From Clostridium sulfidigenes (lineage in GTDB: Bacteria > Bacillota > Clostridia > Clostridiales > Clostridiaceae), in the NCBI RefSeq assembly GCF_000732635.1, contig NZ_JPMD01000038.1, positions 89,937 through 153,936 of the forward strand: a stretch of DNA of 64,000 nucleotides, in the 5' to 3' direction. The notes beneath the pieces were generated by a model that saw only the letters and a program-made list of their open reading frames with translations, did no database searches and was not told the origin of the DNA. The position numbers and the translations under genes are program-made. Shown here one piece after another: positions 28,729-37,784 of the stretch; position 1 is the stretch's first letter, and each line of letters begins with the position of its first letter.

Positions 28729-29799
28729 TTATTTTTTTACCTTATTCATTTTAAAGTAGAACCCAATACATTGAGCTATAAATACTAAGCTAACTATTCC
28801 GAAACCGGGATATAAGAAAGTTATAAGCTGTTTAAAGCCTATTTGAGATATAGGAAGGGCTATTAAAAGAATGAGTATAACACCTCTCTTATAAGGGATG
28901 TTGTATTTATTTTCAAGGGTTTTACCAACACTATATATATCTGAAACTTCCGTAGAAAACATCTCACACCAAATAATACATAAAAGAAGAATTTGCATTA
29001 AAGAGATAAACTTACTAGCTACAAAGAGTAGTGGAATTTCATATTTGAAGATTTCAGGTATATTTGCCATTAACATTGAATTAATTAAGAAAGCAAGTAG
29101 AGTAAGGACAAGAGCCCCAATGGTTAATCCAGATATAATAAGGCGTTTATTTTTAATTTCTTTACTAATGGGAACAAGAACTCCACTACAGGATAACATG
29201 TTAAATCCTGCATAGACCAGTGATGATATAATCCACTGTTTATCTATAATAAGGTTTTTGTATACTGGTACTTGTTTCATATAGTCCATAGATATAGTAT
29301 CCTTTGAAAAGAGAAGATAAAGGACAAATATAGTAATAATTATAGTAGTAAGGCTAGGTACTATTATGGAATTAATAGCTATTAGGCCCTTAGTGTCATT
29401 TAATAAGGTAATAAGTGCTATTCCAGCCATTAGGAACACTCCAACAAGTCTTGGAATACCAAAGTGTTGATAGAGTAAAGCACCACTACCAGCAAGAATT
29501 ATAGCAGCTCCTGAGATTAAAAAGAAGCTAGTAAGATAGTCCGTTATTTTTCCAAAGAAACCAGGGCTTACAAGGGTTATAAAATCCGTATAAGAATTTA
29601 AGTCATATTTTAAACTTATAGACACTATAATGGAGCTTATTATTATGTAAAATACTGCACAGAGTAGAAGTCCATAAAAACTTGAAAACCCATAGGTAGA
29701 AAAAAATTGAGTTATTTCTTGACCAGAAGCAAGGCCTGCTCCTACAATGGTGCCAATAAAAACAGTGGCAGCTTGAAAAATTAATTTAAGATTCTTCAA
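28729..29799 (-). CDS. YkvI-like membrane transporter (APC-superfamily fold)
   Basis: 356 residues, about 10 TM helices throughout. The first TM carries GTIVGAGLASGQEITQFF, a broken-helix, glycine-rich motif typical of YkvI-type and amino-acid/polyamine/cation transporters. Substrate unknown. The gene is monocistronic, with its own hairpin downstream. Divergent promoters for it and the next gene lie at about 29.80-30.02 kb. Confidence 0.82.
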   Translation of the reverse strand: MKNLKLIFQAATVFIGTIVGAGLASGQEITQFFSTYGFSSFYGLLLCAVFYIIISSIIVSISLKYDLNSYTDFITLVSPGFFGKITDYLTSFFLISGAAIILAGSGALLYQHFGIPRLVGVFLMAGIALITLLNDTKGLIAINSIIVPSLTTIIITIFVLYLLFSKDTISMDYMKQVPVYKNLIIDKQWIISSLVYAGFNMLSCSGVLVPISKEIKNKRLIISGLTIGALVLTLLAFLINSMLMANIPEIFKYEIPLLFVASKFISLMQILLLCIIWCEMFSTEVSDIYSVGKTLENKYNIPYKRGVILILLIALPISQIGFKQLITFLYPGFGIVSLVFIAQCIGFYFKMNKVKK

Positions 29800-29853
29800 A
29801 GTTATCCCCCCAAATTATGATAGCTTGTATATTTATATTGAAGTCCACAGAAG

Positions 29854-29886
29854 AATATGTGGAAAACTATTAATATGTGGAAAACT
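29854..29886. repeat. Two copies of AATATGTGGAAAACT with an 18-bp period
   Basis: Perfect 15-base copies at 29854-29868 and 29872-29886. Each contains TGTGGAAAA, the reverse complement of TTTTCCACA, one base away from the DnaA box TTATCCACA. They lie in the divergent region between the YkvI-like and YhcC-like genes. Confidence 0.55.
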
Positions 29887-30023
29887 TTTTAAAGTATTGT
29901 TAGTAAATTTTCATATAGTGGATTTTGAAAGATAAAAGAGTTAAACTATAATTGAATATAGAAGATTACTATATGGATATATTTAAAATAGATAACAGAC
30001 AGAATAGGATAGGAAGATTAGAA

Positions 30024-30959
30024 ATGAGAAAAGATTTTAATGGAAAGAGATATCATAGTTTAAATTATTTTTTAAGAAAAAAGTTTAATGGACAAAAAAC
30101 TTTTAAAATATCATTAGATGGTGGATTTACATGTCCTAATAGAGATGGAAAATTATCAAAAGGTGGGTGTATATTCTGCTCTGAAAGTGGATCAGGAGAT
30201 TTTGCTGGAGATAGGTTATCATCTATAACTGAGCAGTTTGTTGATATAAAGGAAATGATGAATAAAAAGTGGAAAGATGGTAAGTATATAGCTTATTTTC
30301 AAGCTTATACAAATACCTATGCGCCTGTAGAAGTATTAAAGAAAAAGTATGATGAAGCATTAACACAAGAGGATGTGGTTGGACTTGCCATTGCTACAAG
30401 ACCAGATTGTTTAGAAGAAGATGTGTTAGAATTATTAGAAGACTATTCCAAAAGGGTATATACTTGGGTAGAACTTGGACTTCAAACTAGCAATGATACT
30501 ACAGCTACCCTAATAAATAGAGGCTATAAGTTAGAAATATTTAAAAAAACAGTGGAGGAACTACATAAAAGGAATATAGATGTAGTGGCACATATAATCT
30601 TTGGACTGCCAGGAGAAAGTAAAGAGGATATGTTAAAAACCGTTAAGTATATTTCTAAGCTTCCCATAAAAGGAGTTAAGATTCACCTTCTTCATGTAAT
30701 GAAAAATACAAGACTAGAAAAGCTGCTAGATGAAGGTAAGATTACATTACTAGAAATGGATGAATACATTGAACTTGTAACTAAGGCTATAACAATGTTA
30801 CCACAGGATATAGTAATTCATAGACTTACAGGAGATGCTCCAAGAAATTTATTAGTAGGTCCTATGTGGAGTTTGAAAAAGTGGGAAGTCTTAAACGCCA
30901 TAGATAATAAGTTAGTCACTGAAGACCTATATCAAGGGAAATATTATAAAGAAGATTAA
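30024..30959 (+). CDS. TIGR01212/YhcC-family radical SAM protein
   Basis: 311 residues from ATG 30024, which follows AGGAAG; in-frame sequence upstream to 29952 looks like non-coding extension. The early motif DGGFTCPNRDG with GGCIFC supplies the radical SAM cysteines (CPNRDG-x7-CIFC, an unusual spacing typical of this Elp3-like family). LGLQTSND and HIIFGLPGESKEDML are the barrel motifs. The biochemical role is unsettled. The comB-like gene follows 34 bases downstream, perhaps in the same transcript. Confidence 0.88.
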   Translation: MRKDFNGKRYHSLNYFLRKKFNGQKTFKISLDGGFTCPNRDGKLSKGGCIFCSESGSGDFAGDRLSSITEQFVDIKEMMNKKWKDGKYIAYFQAYTNTYAPVEVLKKKYDEALTQEDVVGLAIATRPDCLEEDVLELLEDYSKRVYTWVELGLQTSNDTTATLINRGYKLEIFKKTVEELHKRNIDVVAHIIFGLPGESKEDMLKTVKYISKLPIKGVKIHLLHVMKNTRLEKLLDEGKITLLEMDEYIELVTKAITMLPQDIVIHRLTGDAPRNLLVGPMWSLKKWEVLNAIDNKLVTEDLYQGKYYKED

Positions 30960-30993
30960 TTTAATTAAATGTATAATCAGGGGGGAATAGTAC

Positions 30994-31710
30994 ATGAATA
31001 TTGATGTAGTTATATCTGCACAACATATTAAGCCAGAAAAATTTAAAGATAGGATAGTGGTTGTTATTGATGTCTTAAGAGCAACTTCAGTAATGGTTAC
31101 AGCATTAAATAATGGTTGTGATAAAATAATTCCTGTAAAAGAGATAGAAGAAGCTATAGATATTGCAAGTAAAGATAAAAATAAATATCTTTTAGGAGGA
31201 GAAAGAGGGGGAATAAAAATAGATAAATTTGATTTCTCCAATTCACCTTTAGACTACATTGAGGATATAGTAAAAGGTAAGAGTCTTATAATGACTACCA
31301 CAAATGGGACTAGAGCTATTAAAAATAGTGAGGAAGCAGAGAGGATATTTATAGGTGCTTTGATAAATGGAAGAGTAGTAGCAGAAAAATTAGCTAAGTT
31401 AAATAAGGATGTAACCTTTGTAAATGCAGGAACTGATGGAGAGTTCTCTATGGACGATTTTATAACAAGTGGGTATATAATCAACTGTTTAAGAGATATA
31501 ATGAAAAACCATTGCACCTTAACAGATATAGCAAAAACTTCAGAATATGTATATATAAATAATCCTAGTATAATAAGTTTTGTAAAAGATGCACTTCATT
31601 ATAAAAGGATGAAGGATCTCAGGTATAATGAAGATTTAAGATATTGCCTTTCAAAGGATTTAATAAATATAGTTCCAGAATACAAGGATGGAGAAATAAA
31701 GATATATTAA
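30994..31710 (+). CDS. comB: ComB-family 2-phosphosulfolactate phosphatase-like protein
   Basis: 238 residues of the ComB fold. Diagnostic stretches are VVVIDVLRATSVM near residue 25, TTTNGTRAI near 92 and NAGTDGEFSMDDF near 145. In methanogens ComB makes sulfolactate for coenzyme M. In Bacillus, family members are tied to sulfolactate in spores. A spore or sulfonate role here is therefore plausible but inferred. Start ATG follows AGGGGG. The terminator directly follows. Confidence 0.85.
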   Translation: MNIDVVISAQHIKPEKFKDRIVVVIDVLRATSVMVTALNNGCDKIIPVKEIEEAIDIASKDKNKYLLGGERGGIKIDKFDFSNSPLDYIEDIVKGKSLIMTTTNGTRAIKNSEEAERIFIGALINGRVVAEKLAKLNKDVTFVNAGTDGEFSMDDFITSGYIINCLRDIMKNHCTLTDIAKTSEYVYINNPSIISFVKDALHYKRMKDLRYNEDLRYCLSKDLINIVPEYKDGEIKIY

Positions 31711-31715
31711 TGAAC

Positions 31716-31772
31716 AGATTTCTAAGCTTCAGAGGGAGTTTTACTCCTACTGAAGCTTAGAAATCTATTTTA
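31716..31772. terminator. Strong convergent terminator
   Basis: A perfect 17-bp stem, AGATTTCTAAGCTTCAG at 31716-31732 with its complement at 31750-31766, is followed by ATTTTAAG. It ends the comB-like transcript and faces the small leftward gene. Confidence 0.85.
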
Positions 31773-31967
31773 AGAACTGCTGCTTTTAGTAGTTCTTTTT
31801 CTTTTAGCTAAAGTTAAAAATATAACTTCATATACTACAGTATATAAGGTAAAGAGTGCTATGAAAATGATTTGCTCAATACCATTCATTTTAGAGGTAG
31901 CAAACAATATTATTATAGGGAAACAAAAAACAATCTGAACAAATCTTAGAATGGATAAGCCTTTCAT
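31770..31967 (-). CDS. Small two-TM membrane protein
   Basis: 65 residues from ATG 31967, placed behind AAAGGTGAT. Two hydrophobic helices (about 5-25 and 32-52) and a basic Ser-rich tail (KRKRTTKSSSS). No family was recognised. It is a stand-alone gene converging on the comB-like gene. Confidence 0.6.
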   Translation of the reverse strand: MKGLSILRFVQIVFCFPIIILFATSKMNGIEQIIFIALFTLYTVVYEVIFLTLAKRKRTTKSSSS

Positions 31968-32241
31968 AACATCACCTTTTACCAAATATTACTATATTAT
32001 TATTGTTACACTTTTAGAACTAACATTCAATAAAAACTGTACAACAAATTTATATCTCATTATCCTTATAATTTAAGAAAATCAAAGAATAAAATTATAA
32101 TATGTAAAAATAAGGAAAATGTTAAGTGATATGCATAAGTATACCTAGTGGTAGTAAAGAACTAAAATTTTATTGAATTTATATAAAATAATGTACTCAT
32201 GTAAGGGTAAAATGAATAAAATATATAAAGGGGGAATATTT
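31968..32241. other. Divergent intergenic region
   Basis: 274 AT-rich bases between the small leftward membrane gene and the rightward holin-like gene. No further gene or clear structure is seen. Confidence 0.4.
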
Positions 32242-32496
32242 ATGGAATTCTTTAGTTATATTACAGAGAATGCATTGATACTAATACCAGTGCTATATAT
32301 AATTGGTATGATTTTAAAAGGAATAGAGAAGATAAATGATAAATATATACCAGTAATCTTGCTTCCTGTAGGCATACTGTTATCTATGGGAGTTATGCAC
32401 AGTTTTAGTGCTGATGCAATAATTCAGGGTGTTTTAGTTACTGGGGCTAGTGTATATGCTAACCAACTAGTAAAACAAAGTCAAAAGAAAGAGTAA
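32242..32496 (+). CDS. Phage holin-like small membrane protein
   Basis: 84 residues from ATG 32242 (AAAGGGGGAA). Two to three hydrophobic helices (about 10-27, 37-53, 58-75) and a lysine-rich tail KQSQKKE fit the phage holin superfamily common in Clostridium (Phage_holin_5 type). There is no endolysin, terminase or other phage gene nearby, so it is an orphan copy: a prophage relic or a domesticated holin. Confidence 0.65.
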   Translation: MEFFSYITENALILIPVLYIIGMILKGIEKINDKYIPVILLPVGILLSMGVMHSFSADAIIQGVLVTGASVYANQLVKQSQKKE

Positions 32497-32513
32497 ATAA
32501 GATTTAAATATAA

Positions 32514-32564
32514 GAGCTATATAATTTATAAATCAAATAAGATTATAAATTATATAGCTCTTTA
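32514..32564. terminator. Convergent terminator
   Basis: An 18-bp stem, GAGCTATATAATTTATAA at 32514-32531 with its complement at 32543-32560, is followed by TTTATAAAT. It separates the holin-like gene and the leftward methyltransferase. Confidence 0.85.
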
Positions 32565-32571
32565 TAAATAA

Positions 32572-33747
32572 TTAAACTACTTGGAAGATATAAAATTTTA
32601 AGTAGTATGATTCATCACTATTCCAAAGAATTGGATGATCAGGAGCTTGAGTTCTAAATTCTACTTGTCTTAGGGTAACCCTTGCATCTTTAGCTGCACT
32701 GGCAATGGTATCTCTAAATAGTTCAGGATTCATAAAGTGAGAACATGAACATGTTATAAAATAACCACCTTTATTAACTAATTTCATTCCTCGAAGGTTT
32801 ATTTCTTTATATCCTCTTGTAGCACTTTTAATAGTAGAACGAGATTTAGTAAAGGCTGGTGGGTCAAGGATAACCACATCATATTTTCTACCTTCATCAG
32901 ACCACTCACGAAGTACATCAAAGGCGTTGTGACATTCAAATTTAACTACATCTTGTAGATTATTAAGCTCTGCATTACGTCTACAGAATTCTACTGCATG
33001 CTCTGATATATCTACTCCTAATACTGATTTAGCACCAGCAACGCCAGCATTTAATGCGAAGGAACCAGTGTGAGTAAAGCAGTCTAGCACAGTGGCATCT
33101 TTGCAAAGCTTATGTATAGCAGCTCTATTTTCCTTTTGATCTAAGAAAAATCCTGTCTTTTGCCCATTTTCAACATCAACATAGTACTTAACGCCATTTT
33201 CAACTATCTGAATCATAGTATCAAAGGGTTCGGTTAAAAAGCCTTTAATCTGTTCCATGCCTTCAAGGATTCTAACCTTAGCGTCACTTCTCTCATAAAT
33301 ACCTTTAGCACCATATTCTTCTACTAGAATTTTTACAATGATATCTTTATATTTATCAATGCCTAGAGCTAGAGATTGAATAACGTAGTAATCTTCTAAT
33401 TTATCAATTATAAGTCCAGGTACAAAATCAGCTTCTCCAAACAAAAACCTACAGCTAGAAGTATCTATTATCTTTTTTCTGTATTCCCATGCAGCTCTAA
33501 GTCTTTTTCTAAAAAATTCTTCATCAATTTCTTCATCGATATCTCTAGTCATAATTCTTATAGTAATTTTAGAAACATCATTAATATAACCTTTTCCGAT
33601 GAATTCCTCTCTGCAATTATATACCTCTACAATGTCTCCATTTTCATATTCACCATCATATTCTTCTATATCAGTAGAGTAAACCCAAAGGTGACCATTC
33701 TCCACACTTTTTCCTTTTCCCTTTAGTAGATAGAATTTACAAGCCAT
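32572..33747 (-). CDS. RlmI-like 23S rRNA (cytosine-C5) methyltransferase
   Basis: 391 residues. An N-terminal PUA-like RNA-binding domain (about 1-75), a beta-hairpin region, then a class I SAM methyltransferase: VLDCFTHTGSFALNAG (SAM site), GVDISEHAVEFC, ILDPPAFTKSR (motif IV) and ITCSCSHFM (catalytic Cys region). This order matches RlmI/YwbD-type 23S rRNA m5C methyltransferases. The exact target base is inferred from the family. It is a single-gene unit divergent from the ABC-F gene. Confidence 0.9.
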   Translation of the reverse strand: MACKFYLLKGKGKSVENGHLWVYSTDIEEYDGEYENGDIVEVYNCREEFIGKGYINDVSKITIRIMTRDIDEEIDEEFFRKRLRAAWEYRKKIIDTSSCRFLFGEADFVPGLIIDKLEDYYVIQSLALGIDKYKDIIVKILVEEYGAKGIYERSDAKVRILEGMEQIKGFLTEPFDTMIQIVENGVKYYVDVENGQKTGFFLDQKENRAAIHKLCKDATVLDCFTHTGSFALNAGVAGAKSVLGVDISEHAVEFCRRNAELNNLQDVVKFECHNAFDVLREWSDEGRKYDVVILDPPAFTKSRSTIKSATRGYKEINLRGMKLVNKGGYFITCSCSHFMNPELFRDTIASAAKDARVTLRQVEFRTQAPDHPILWNSDESYYLKFYIFQVV

Positions 33748-34007
33748 TTACATCCTCCTATTATCAAAACAATTAATTATTAATAATTTATATTGTTAAA
33801 TTTAAAGTTGTTATATCTAAGAAATAAATTTATTAAACTTTATTTAGACTTCTTATAGTATAAATTTATAGAGAGGATTTTGCAAATAAATTATTTAATT
33901 TTTACCATAGAAAAATCTTTGTTAGTAAAGTATAATATTCTTGGTTTGAATTTTTTGAACACATACCATTTGATGGTGATAGTCAGAAGGATATAGGAGG
34001 AAAATAT

Positions 34008-35564
34008 ATGAGTATACTTACAGTTAAAAATATAAGTCATGGTTTTGGGGATAGAGCAATATTTGAAGATGTATCCTTTAGATTATTAAAAGGGGAACAT
34101 GTAGGTTTAATTGGAGCTAATGGTGAGGGTAAATCTACTTTTATGAATATAATAACTAGTAAACTTATGCCTGATGAAGGTCAAGTAATTTGGTCTAATA
34201 ATGTGAGAGTAGGATATATGGATCAACATGCAGCTTTAGAACAAGGATTAACTATAAGAGATGTACTAAGAGATGCATTTAAATACCTATTTGATTTAGA
34301 GACTGAAATGAATGAACTTTACGGAAAAATGGGTGAAATGGACGAAGAACAAATGAATAAGGCATTAGAAAGAACTGCTGTTATTCAAGATATGCTAGAT
34401 AATAATGGGTTTTATGTTATAGATGCAAAGGTTGAAGAAGTTGCTAAGGGATTAGGACTTTTAGATGTAGGGCTAGATAAAGATGTAACAGCTTTAAGTG
34501 GAGGACAAAGAACTAAGGTTTTACTTGCAAAGCTTCTACTTGAAACTCCAGATATATTACTTCTAGACGAGCCTACAAACTATTTAGATGAAGCACATAT
34601 AGAGTGGCTGAAGAGATATCTACAAAGCTATGAAAATGCATTTATTCTAATATCTCATGATATTCCTTTCTTAAATTCTGTAATTAATCTTATATACCAT
34701 GTGGAAGATAGAAAGTTAAGTAGATATGTAGGAGACTATGAAGAGTTTAAGAGAATATATGAAGCAAAGAAAGAACAGCTTGAAAGAGCATATGAAAGGC
34801 AACAAGCTGAAATTGCAAAACTTGAAGATTTTGTTGCAAGAAATAAAGCCAATGTTGCTACATCTAACATGGCTAAATCAAGGCAGAAGAAGTTGGATAA
34901 AATAGATAGAATAGAGCTTTCTAAGGAAAAGCCAAAGCCAACATTTAACTTCAAAACAGGAAGAGCATCAGGTAAGGTTATCTTTGAAACTAAAGACTTG
35001 GTTATAGGATATGATAGTCCGTTAACAAAGCCTCTTAATATTTCTATGGAAAGAGGACAAAAGATTGCCCTTGTAGGAGCCAATGGACTTGGAAAGACAA
35101 CTCTACTTAAGAGCCTTATGGGGGATATAAAACCTATAAGTGGAGAAGTTGCCCTAGGTGATTATCAACAAATAGGATACTTTGAGCAAGAAGGCGCATC
35201 AGGAAATAAAAATACTTGTATAGAAGAATACTGGAAGGAATTCCCTAGTTGCACTCAATACGAAGTCCGTGCAGCCTTAGCTAAGTGTGGATTAACTACT
35301 AAGCATATAGAAAGCATGGTTATGGTACTATCAGGGGGAGAAGCTGCTAAGGTAAGACTTGCAAAACTTATAAATAGGGAAACAAATATACTAATCCTAG
35401 ACGAGCCTACTAATCATTTAGATGTAGAAGCAAAGGATGAGTTAAAGAGAGCATTACAAGAATATAAAGGAACTATATTACTAGTTTGCCATGAACCAGA
35501 GTTTTATAAAGATGTAGTAACTGACATATGGAACTGTGAGGATTGGACGACGAAGATTGTATAA
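34008..35564 (+). CDS. ABC-F family ATPase
   Basis: 518 residues and no membrane segment. Two ABC domains carry Walker A GANGEGKST and GANGLGKTT, signatures LSGGQRTK and LSGGEAAK, and Walker B LLLDEPTNYLD and LILDEPTNHLD. They are joined by a charged coiled-coil P-site tRNA interaction linker (about 245-300). ABC-F proteins act on the ribosome in translation control or antibiotic protection. The length and first-half acidic arm recall YkpA/YbiT-type members. A resistance role cannot be read from sequence. Start ATG follows AGGAGG. Confidence 0.9.
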   Translation: MSILTVKNISHGFGDRAIFEDVSFRLLKGEHVGLIGANGEGKSTFMNIITSKLMPDEGQVIWSNNVRVGYMDQHAALEQGLTIRDVLRDAFKYLFDLETEMNELYGKMGEMDEEQMNKALERTAVIQDMLDNNGFYVIDAKVEEVAKGLGLLDVGLDKDVTALSGGQRTKVLLAKLLLETPDILLLDEPTNYLDEAHIEWLKRYLQSYENAFILISHDIPFLNSVINLIYHVEDRKLSRYVGDYEEFKRIYEAKKEQLERAYERQQAEIAKLEDFVARNKANVATSNMAKSRQKKLDKIDRIELSKEKPKPTFNFKTGRASGKVIFETKDLVIGYDSPLTKPLNISMERGQKIALVGANGLGKTTLLKSLMGDIKPISGEVALGDYQQIGYFEQEGASGNKNTCIEEYWKEFPSCTQYEVRAALAKCGLTTKHIESMVMVLSGGEAAKVRLAKLINRETNILILDEPTNHLDVEAKDELKRALQEYKGTILLVCHEPEFYKDVVTDIWNCEDWTTKIV

Positions 35565-35590
35565 TGCATATTTAAAGTTATGTTGTTAGG

Positions 35591-35618
35591 TGAGGTGTTA
35601 TTTTACACCTCATTTTTT
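35591..35618 (+). terminator. ABC-F gene terminator
   Basis: TGAGGTGT at 35591-35598 pairs with ACACCTCA at 35605-35612, then TTTTTT. Confidence 0.88.
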
Positions 35619-35683
35619 AAATTTTAAAATATTGAATAAGTAAAATTGGTGGACCCAAAAAGGAAAAATGTAGAATATAATAT

Positions 35684-35786
35684 AAGTACATCAAAAGTAA
35701 TAATGCTATTATAAGTGCATCAAAGGTGATGATGCTATTATGAGTGCATCAACAGGGGTGATGCTATTGTAAATGCATCATCATTG
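35684..35786 (+). repeat. 29-bp tandem repeats, each with a GCATCA-N7-TGATGC dyad
   Basis: Three 29-base units (35684-35712, 35713-35741, 35742-35770) and a partial fourth. The second and third contain GCATCA-N7-TGATGC exactly (35717-35735 and 35746-35764); the first has a degenerate form. They lie just after a TATAAT at 35676 and end about 60 bases before the satD start, so they sit in the promoter/leader region. Operator or leader-RNA function is inferred. Confidence 0.8.
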
Positions 35787-35847
35787 AAAAAGTATCTAAT
35801 AAATGTTAAAATTAAAGAAATATTTAAGAAATTATGAGGTAATAAGC

Positions 35848-36522
35848 ATGTACTTTGCAATTATAGGTGATATAGTTGAGTCAAAAAAGATATTAAATAG
35901 AAATGAAGCTCAAGAAAAATTAAATCATATATTAAAAGATATAAATATTGAATATGAAAGAAACATTGCTGCAAAATTTATTATTACATTAGGAGATGAA
36001 TTTCAAGGCTTATTAAGTAATCCTATTCATTTATTTGATATTATTGATAAAATTAAGTTTAAAATGTATCCTATAAAAATTAGATTTGGAGTTGGGATTG
36101 GTAATATTGATACTAATATAAATAAAGAGATGGCATTAGGGGCTGACGGTCCAGCATATCATTATGCTAGAAAAATGATAGAGGAGATTAAAATATTAAA
36201 TAAAACAAACAGTAAATCACAATATAATACAGATATAGGGGTTAGTTCGATTTATAAAACGGATATAGTTAGTTTAATTAATAATAATTTATGTTTATGT
36301 TACTTTATAGAAGAGAAGTGGACAGATAAGCAAAGAGAACTTATTGAAAAAATAATGTTTTCAAATAAAACTCAAAGGGAAATTGCTAATGAATTAAATT
36401 TAGTTCAATCAAGCGTACAAAGGAGATTAAAAAGCTCAGGATATTATAATTATATTTATGTAAAACAATGTTTGAATAGAGTTTTGATGGAAGTGTGGGG
36501 AGAATATAAATATGCAGATTAA
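35848..36522 (+). CDS. SatD-family protein with C-terminal HTH
   Basis: 224 residues from ATG 35848 (ATGAGGT ribosome site); the usual family opening YFAIIGDIVESKK follows at once. The N-terminal part resembles SatD (FIITLGDEFQGLL, IRFGVGIG, ALGADGPAYHYA). The C-terminus has an HTH (TQREIANELNLVQSSVQRR, about 178-200). In streptococci SatD belongs to an acid-stress locus; its biochemistry is unknown. The stop overlaps the start of the DUF3307 gene by 11 bases. The HTH and the upstream dyads suggest autoregulation. Confidence 0.82.
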   Translation: MYFAIIGDIVESKKILNRNEAQEKLNHILKDINIEYERNIAAKFIITLGDEFQGLLSNPIHLFDIIDKIKFKMYPIKIRFGVGIGNIDTNINKEMALGADGPAYHYARKMIEEIKILNKTNSKSQYNTDIGVSSIYKTDIVSLINNNLCLCYFIEEKWTDKQRELIEKIMFSNKTQREIANELNLVQSSVQRRLKSSGYYNYIYVKQCLNRVLMEVWGEYKYAD

Positions 36523-37339
36523 ATTTATTGTACTGTGCTTGATAGCACATGTAGTTGGGGATTATTATTTGCAAGATGATGAAATGTCAGATCTAAAGAA
36601 GGAAAAAATAGGTGGCGTATTTAAACATTCAGTATTCTATAGCATTCCATTTATTTTAATTTTACTTTTGTTTAAAAAAAGTTATAAGATAACAGGATTA
36701 ATACTATTATTATGTTTAGCTCATTTATTGATCGATGTAGTAAAATATTATTCATATAAGGGATATTTAAAAATATTTCATACTGCATGTAAAAAGAATA
36801 AAGTAAAGAAGTATATTAAACCATGGATGATATATATATTTGATCAAGTGGTACATATAATTTTACTTATAGCCGTAATAGTTTGTTTTGGGGAGAATTT
36901 ATATTATCCAATAGATACATTGTATATTGGATATAGTATATTGGGTATCGATGGATTAACGGTTTTAAAATGGGTATTGATAGTGTTATGTATGCATAAG
37001 CCGGCAAATATAACTTTTAAAATAATATTTTCAGGATGTAAGCCTAAAGGAAACTTAGTTACTAGTAGTAGTAATAATTCGGTAGCTAACAATAGTATCA
37101 ATAGTAGCGTTGCTAATAATGGTAGTAATAATGGTGCAATTATAGGTTTTTTAGAGCGTATAATAATTGCTATGTTTTTATATAGTAATGAATACTCGGC
37201 TATAGGATTCATTTTAACAGCAAAGTCAATTGCTAGATATAATAAGATTTCTGAGGATGCGGAATTTGGTGAGTATTATTTAATTGGAACATTATTTAGT
37301 ACTTTATTTGTTATAGTTATTTATAACTTTATTTTTTAA
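36512..37339 (+). CDS. DUF3307 membrane protein, SatD partner
   Basis: 275 residues, about seven TM helices. The opening IVLCLIAHVVGDYYLQDD is the DUF3307 hallmark (conserved His and Asp in the membrane). A low-complexity Asn/Ser linker (about 188-210; VANNSINSSVANNGSNNG) separates the last helices. Its start lies inside the satD end, so the two are translationally coupled, as DUF3307 and SatD are often paired. Function unknown; the conserved His/Asp could be an intramembrane active site (inference). Confidence 0.82.
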   Translation: MQIKFIVLCLIAHVVGDYYLQDDEMSDLKKEKIGGVFKHSVFYSIPFILILLLFKKSYKITGLILLLCLAHLLIDVVKYYSYKGYLKIFHTACKKNKVKKYIKPWMIYIFDQVVHIILLIAVIVCFGENLYYPIDTLYIGYSILGIDGLTVLKWVLIVLCMHKPANITFKIIFSGCKPKGNLVTSSSNNSVANNSINSSVANNGSNNGAIIGFLERIIIAMFLYSNEYSAIGFILTAKSIARYNKISEDAEFGEYYLIGTLFSTLFVIVIYNFIF

Positions 37340-37403
37340 TCAGTTAATAAGATATTTTAATATATTAACTTGAATTATTCACTGAAATTATTTTTATAAG
37401 AAC

Positions 37404-37456
37404 AACTACTGCATAGTTTAAATGGTAGATATCAAGCTATGCGTGGTTTTTATTTT
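37404..37456 (+). terminator. satD operon terminator
   Basis: AACTACTGCATAG at 37404-37416 pairs with CTATGCGTGGTT at 37437-37448 with one bulged T and one wobble. TTTTATTTTT follows. Confidence 0.7.
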
Positions 37457-37592
37457 TCTATGAATAATTTAGGGTAAAGCATATAGTTATTTGAAAAAAG
37501 TAAGAGTGTGAGAAGAAAAGAATGATGTTAGAATAAGTAAAAGCATATTTACAATATAAAATTATGAGAATATGATAAAATAGAATTTAACA

Positions 37593-37756
37593 TAAGGCAT
37601 CTTCGAAAAATAAATAAGTCAGAATGTTCGTCTATTTTGTGTTATACTGCGTCAACAGAACCCTTAGATAGTGCTACTATCTGCGGAACCTGTTTCCTTG
37701 TCTAACTCAAAATATACTTCCCATCTTTGACTTATTATTTATTTTCAGATACCTTA
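37593..37756. mobile_element. MITE-like element, about 164 bp, with long imperfect terminal inverted repeats
   Basis: The left end TAAGGCATCTTCGAAAAATA and the inner TAAATAAGTCA mirror the right end TGACTTATTATTTATTTTC and GATACCTTA. The centre has a small hairpin (GATAG-TGCTA-CTATC). It carries no ORF and is more base-balanced than its surroundings. Its size and structure fit a miniature inverted-repeat element mobilised in trans by a transposase. No clear target duplication was identified. Confidence 0.65.
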
Positions 37757-37784
37757 AATATGGAATAAAATTTTGAGGTGAAAA

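Noticed and set aside
35684..35786. Possible CRISPR array
   Set aside because: The 29-bp units are directly abutting without unique spacers, and no cas gene is near. They are tandem repeats.
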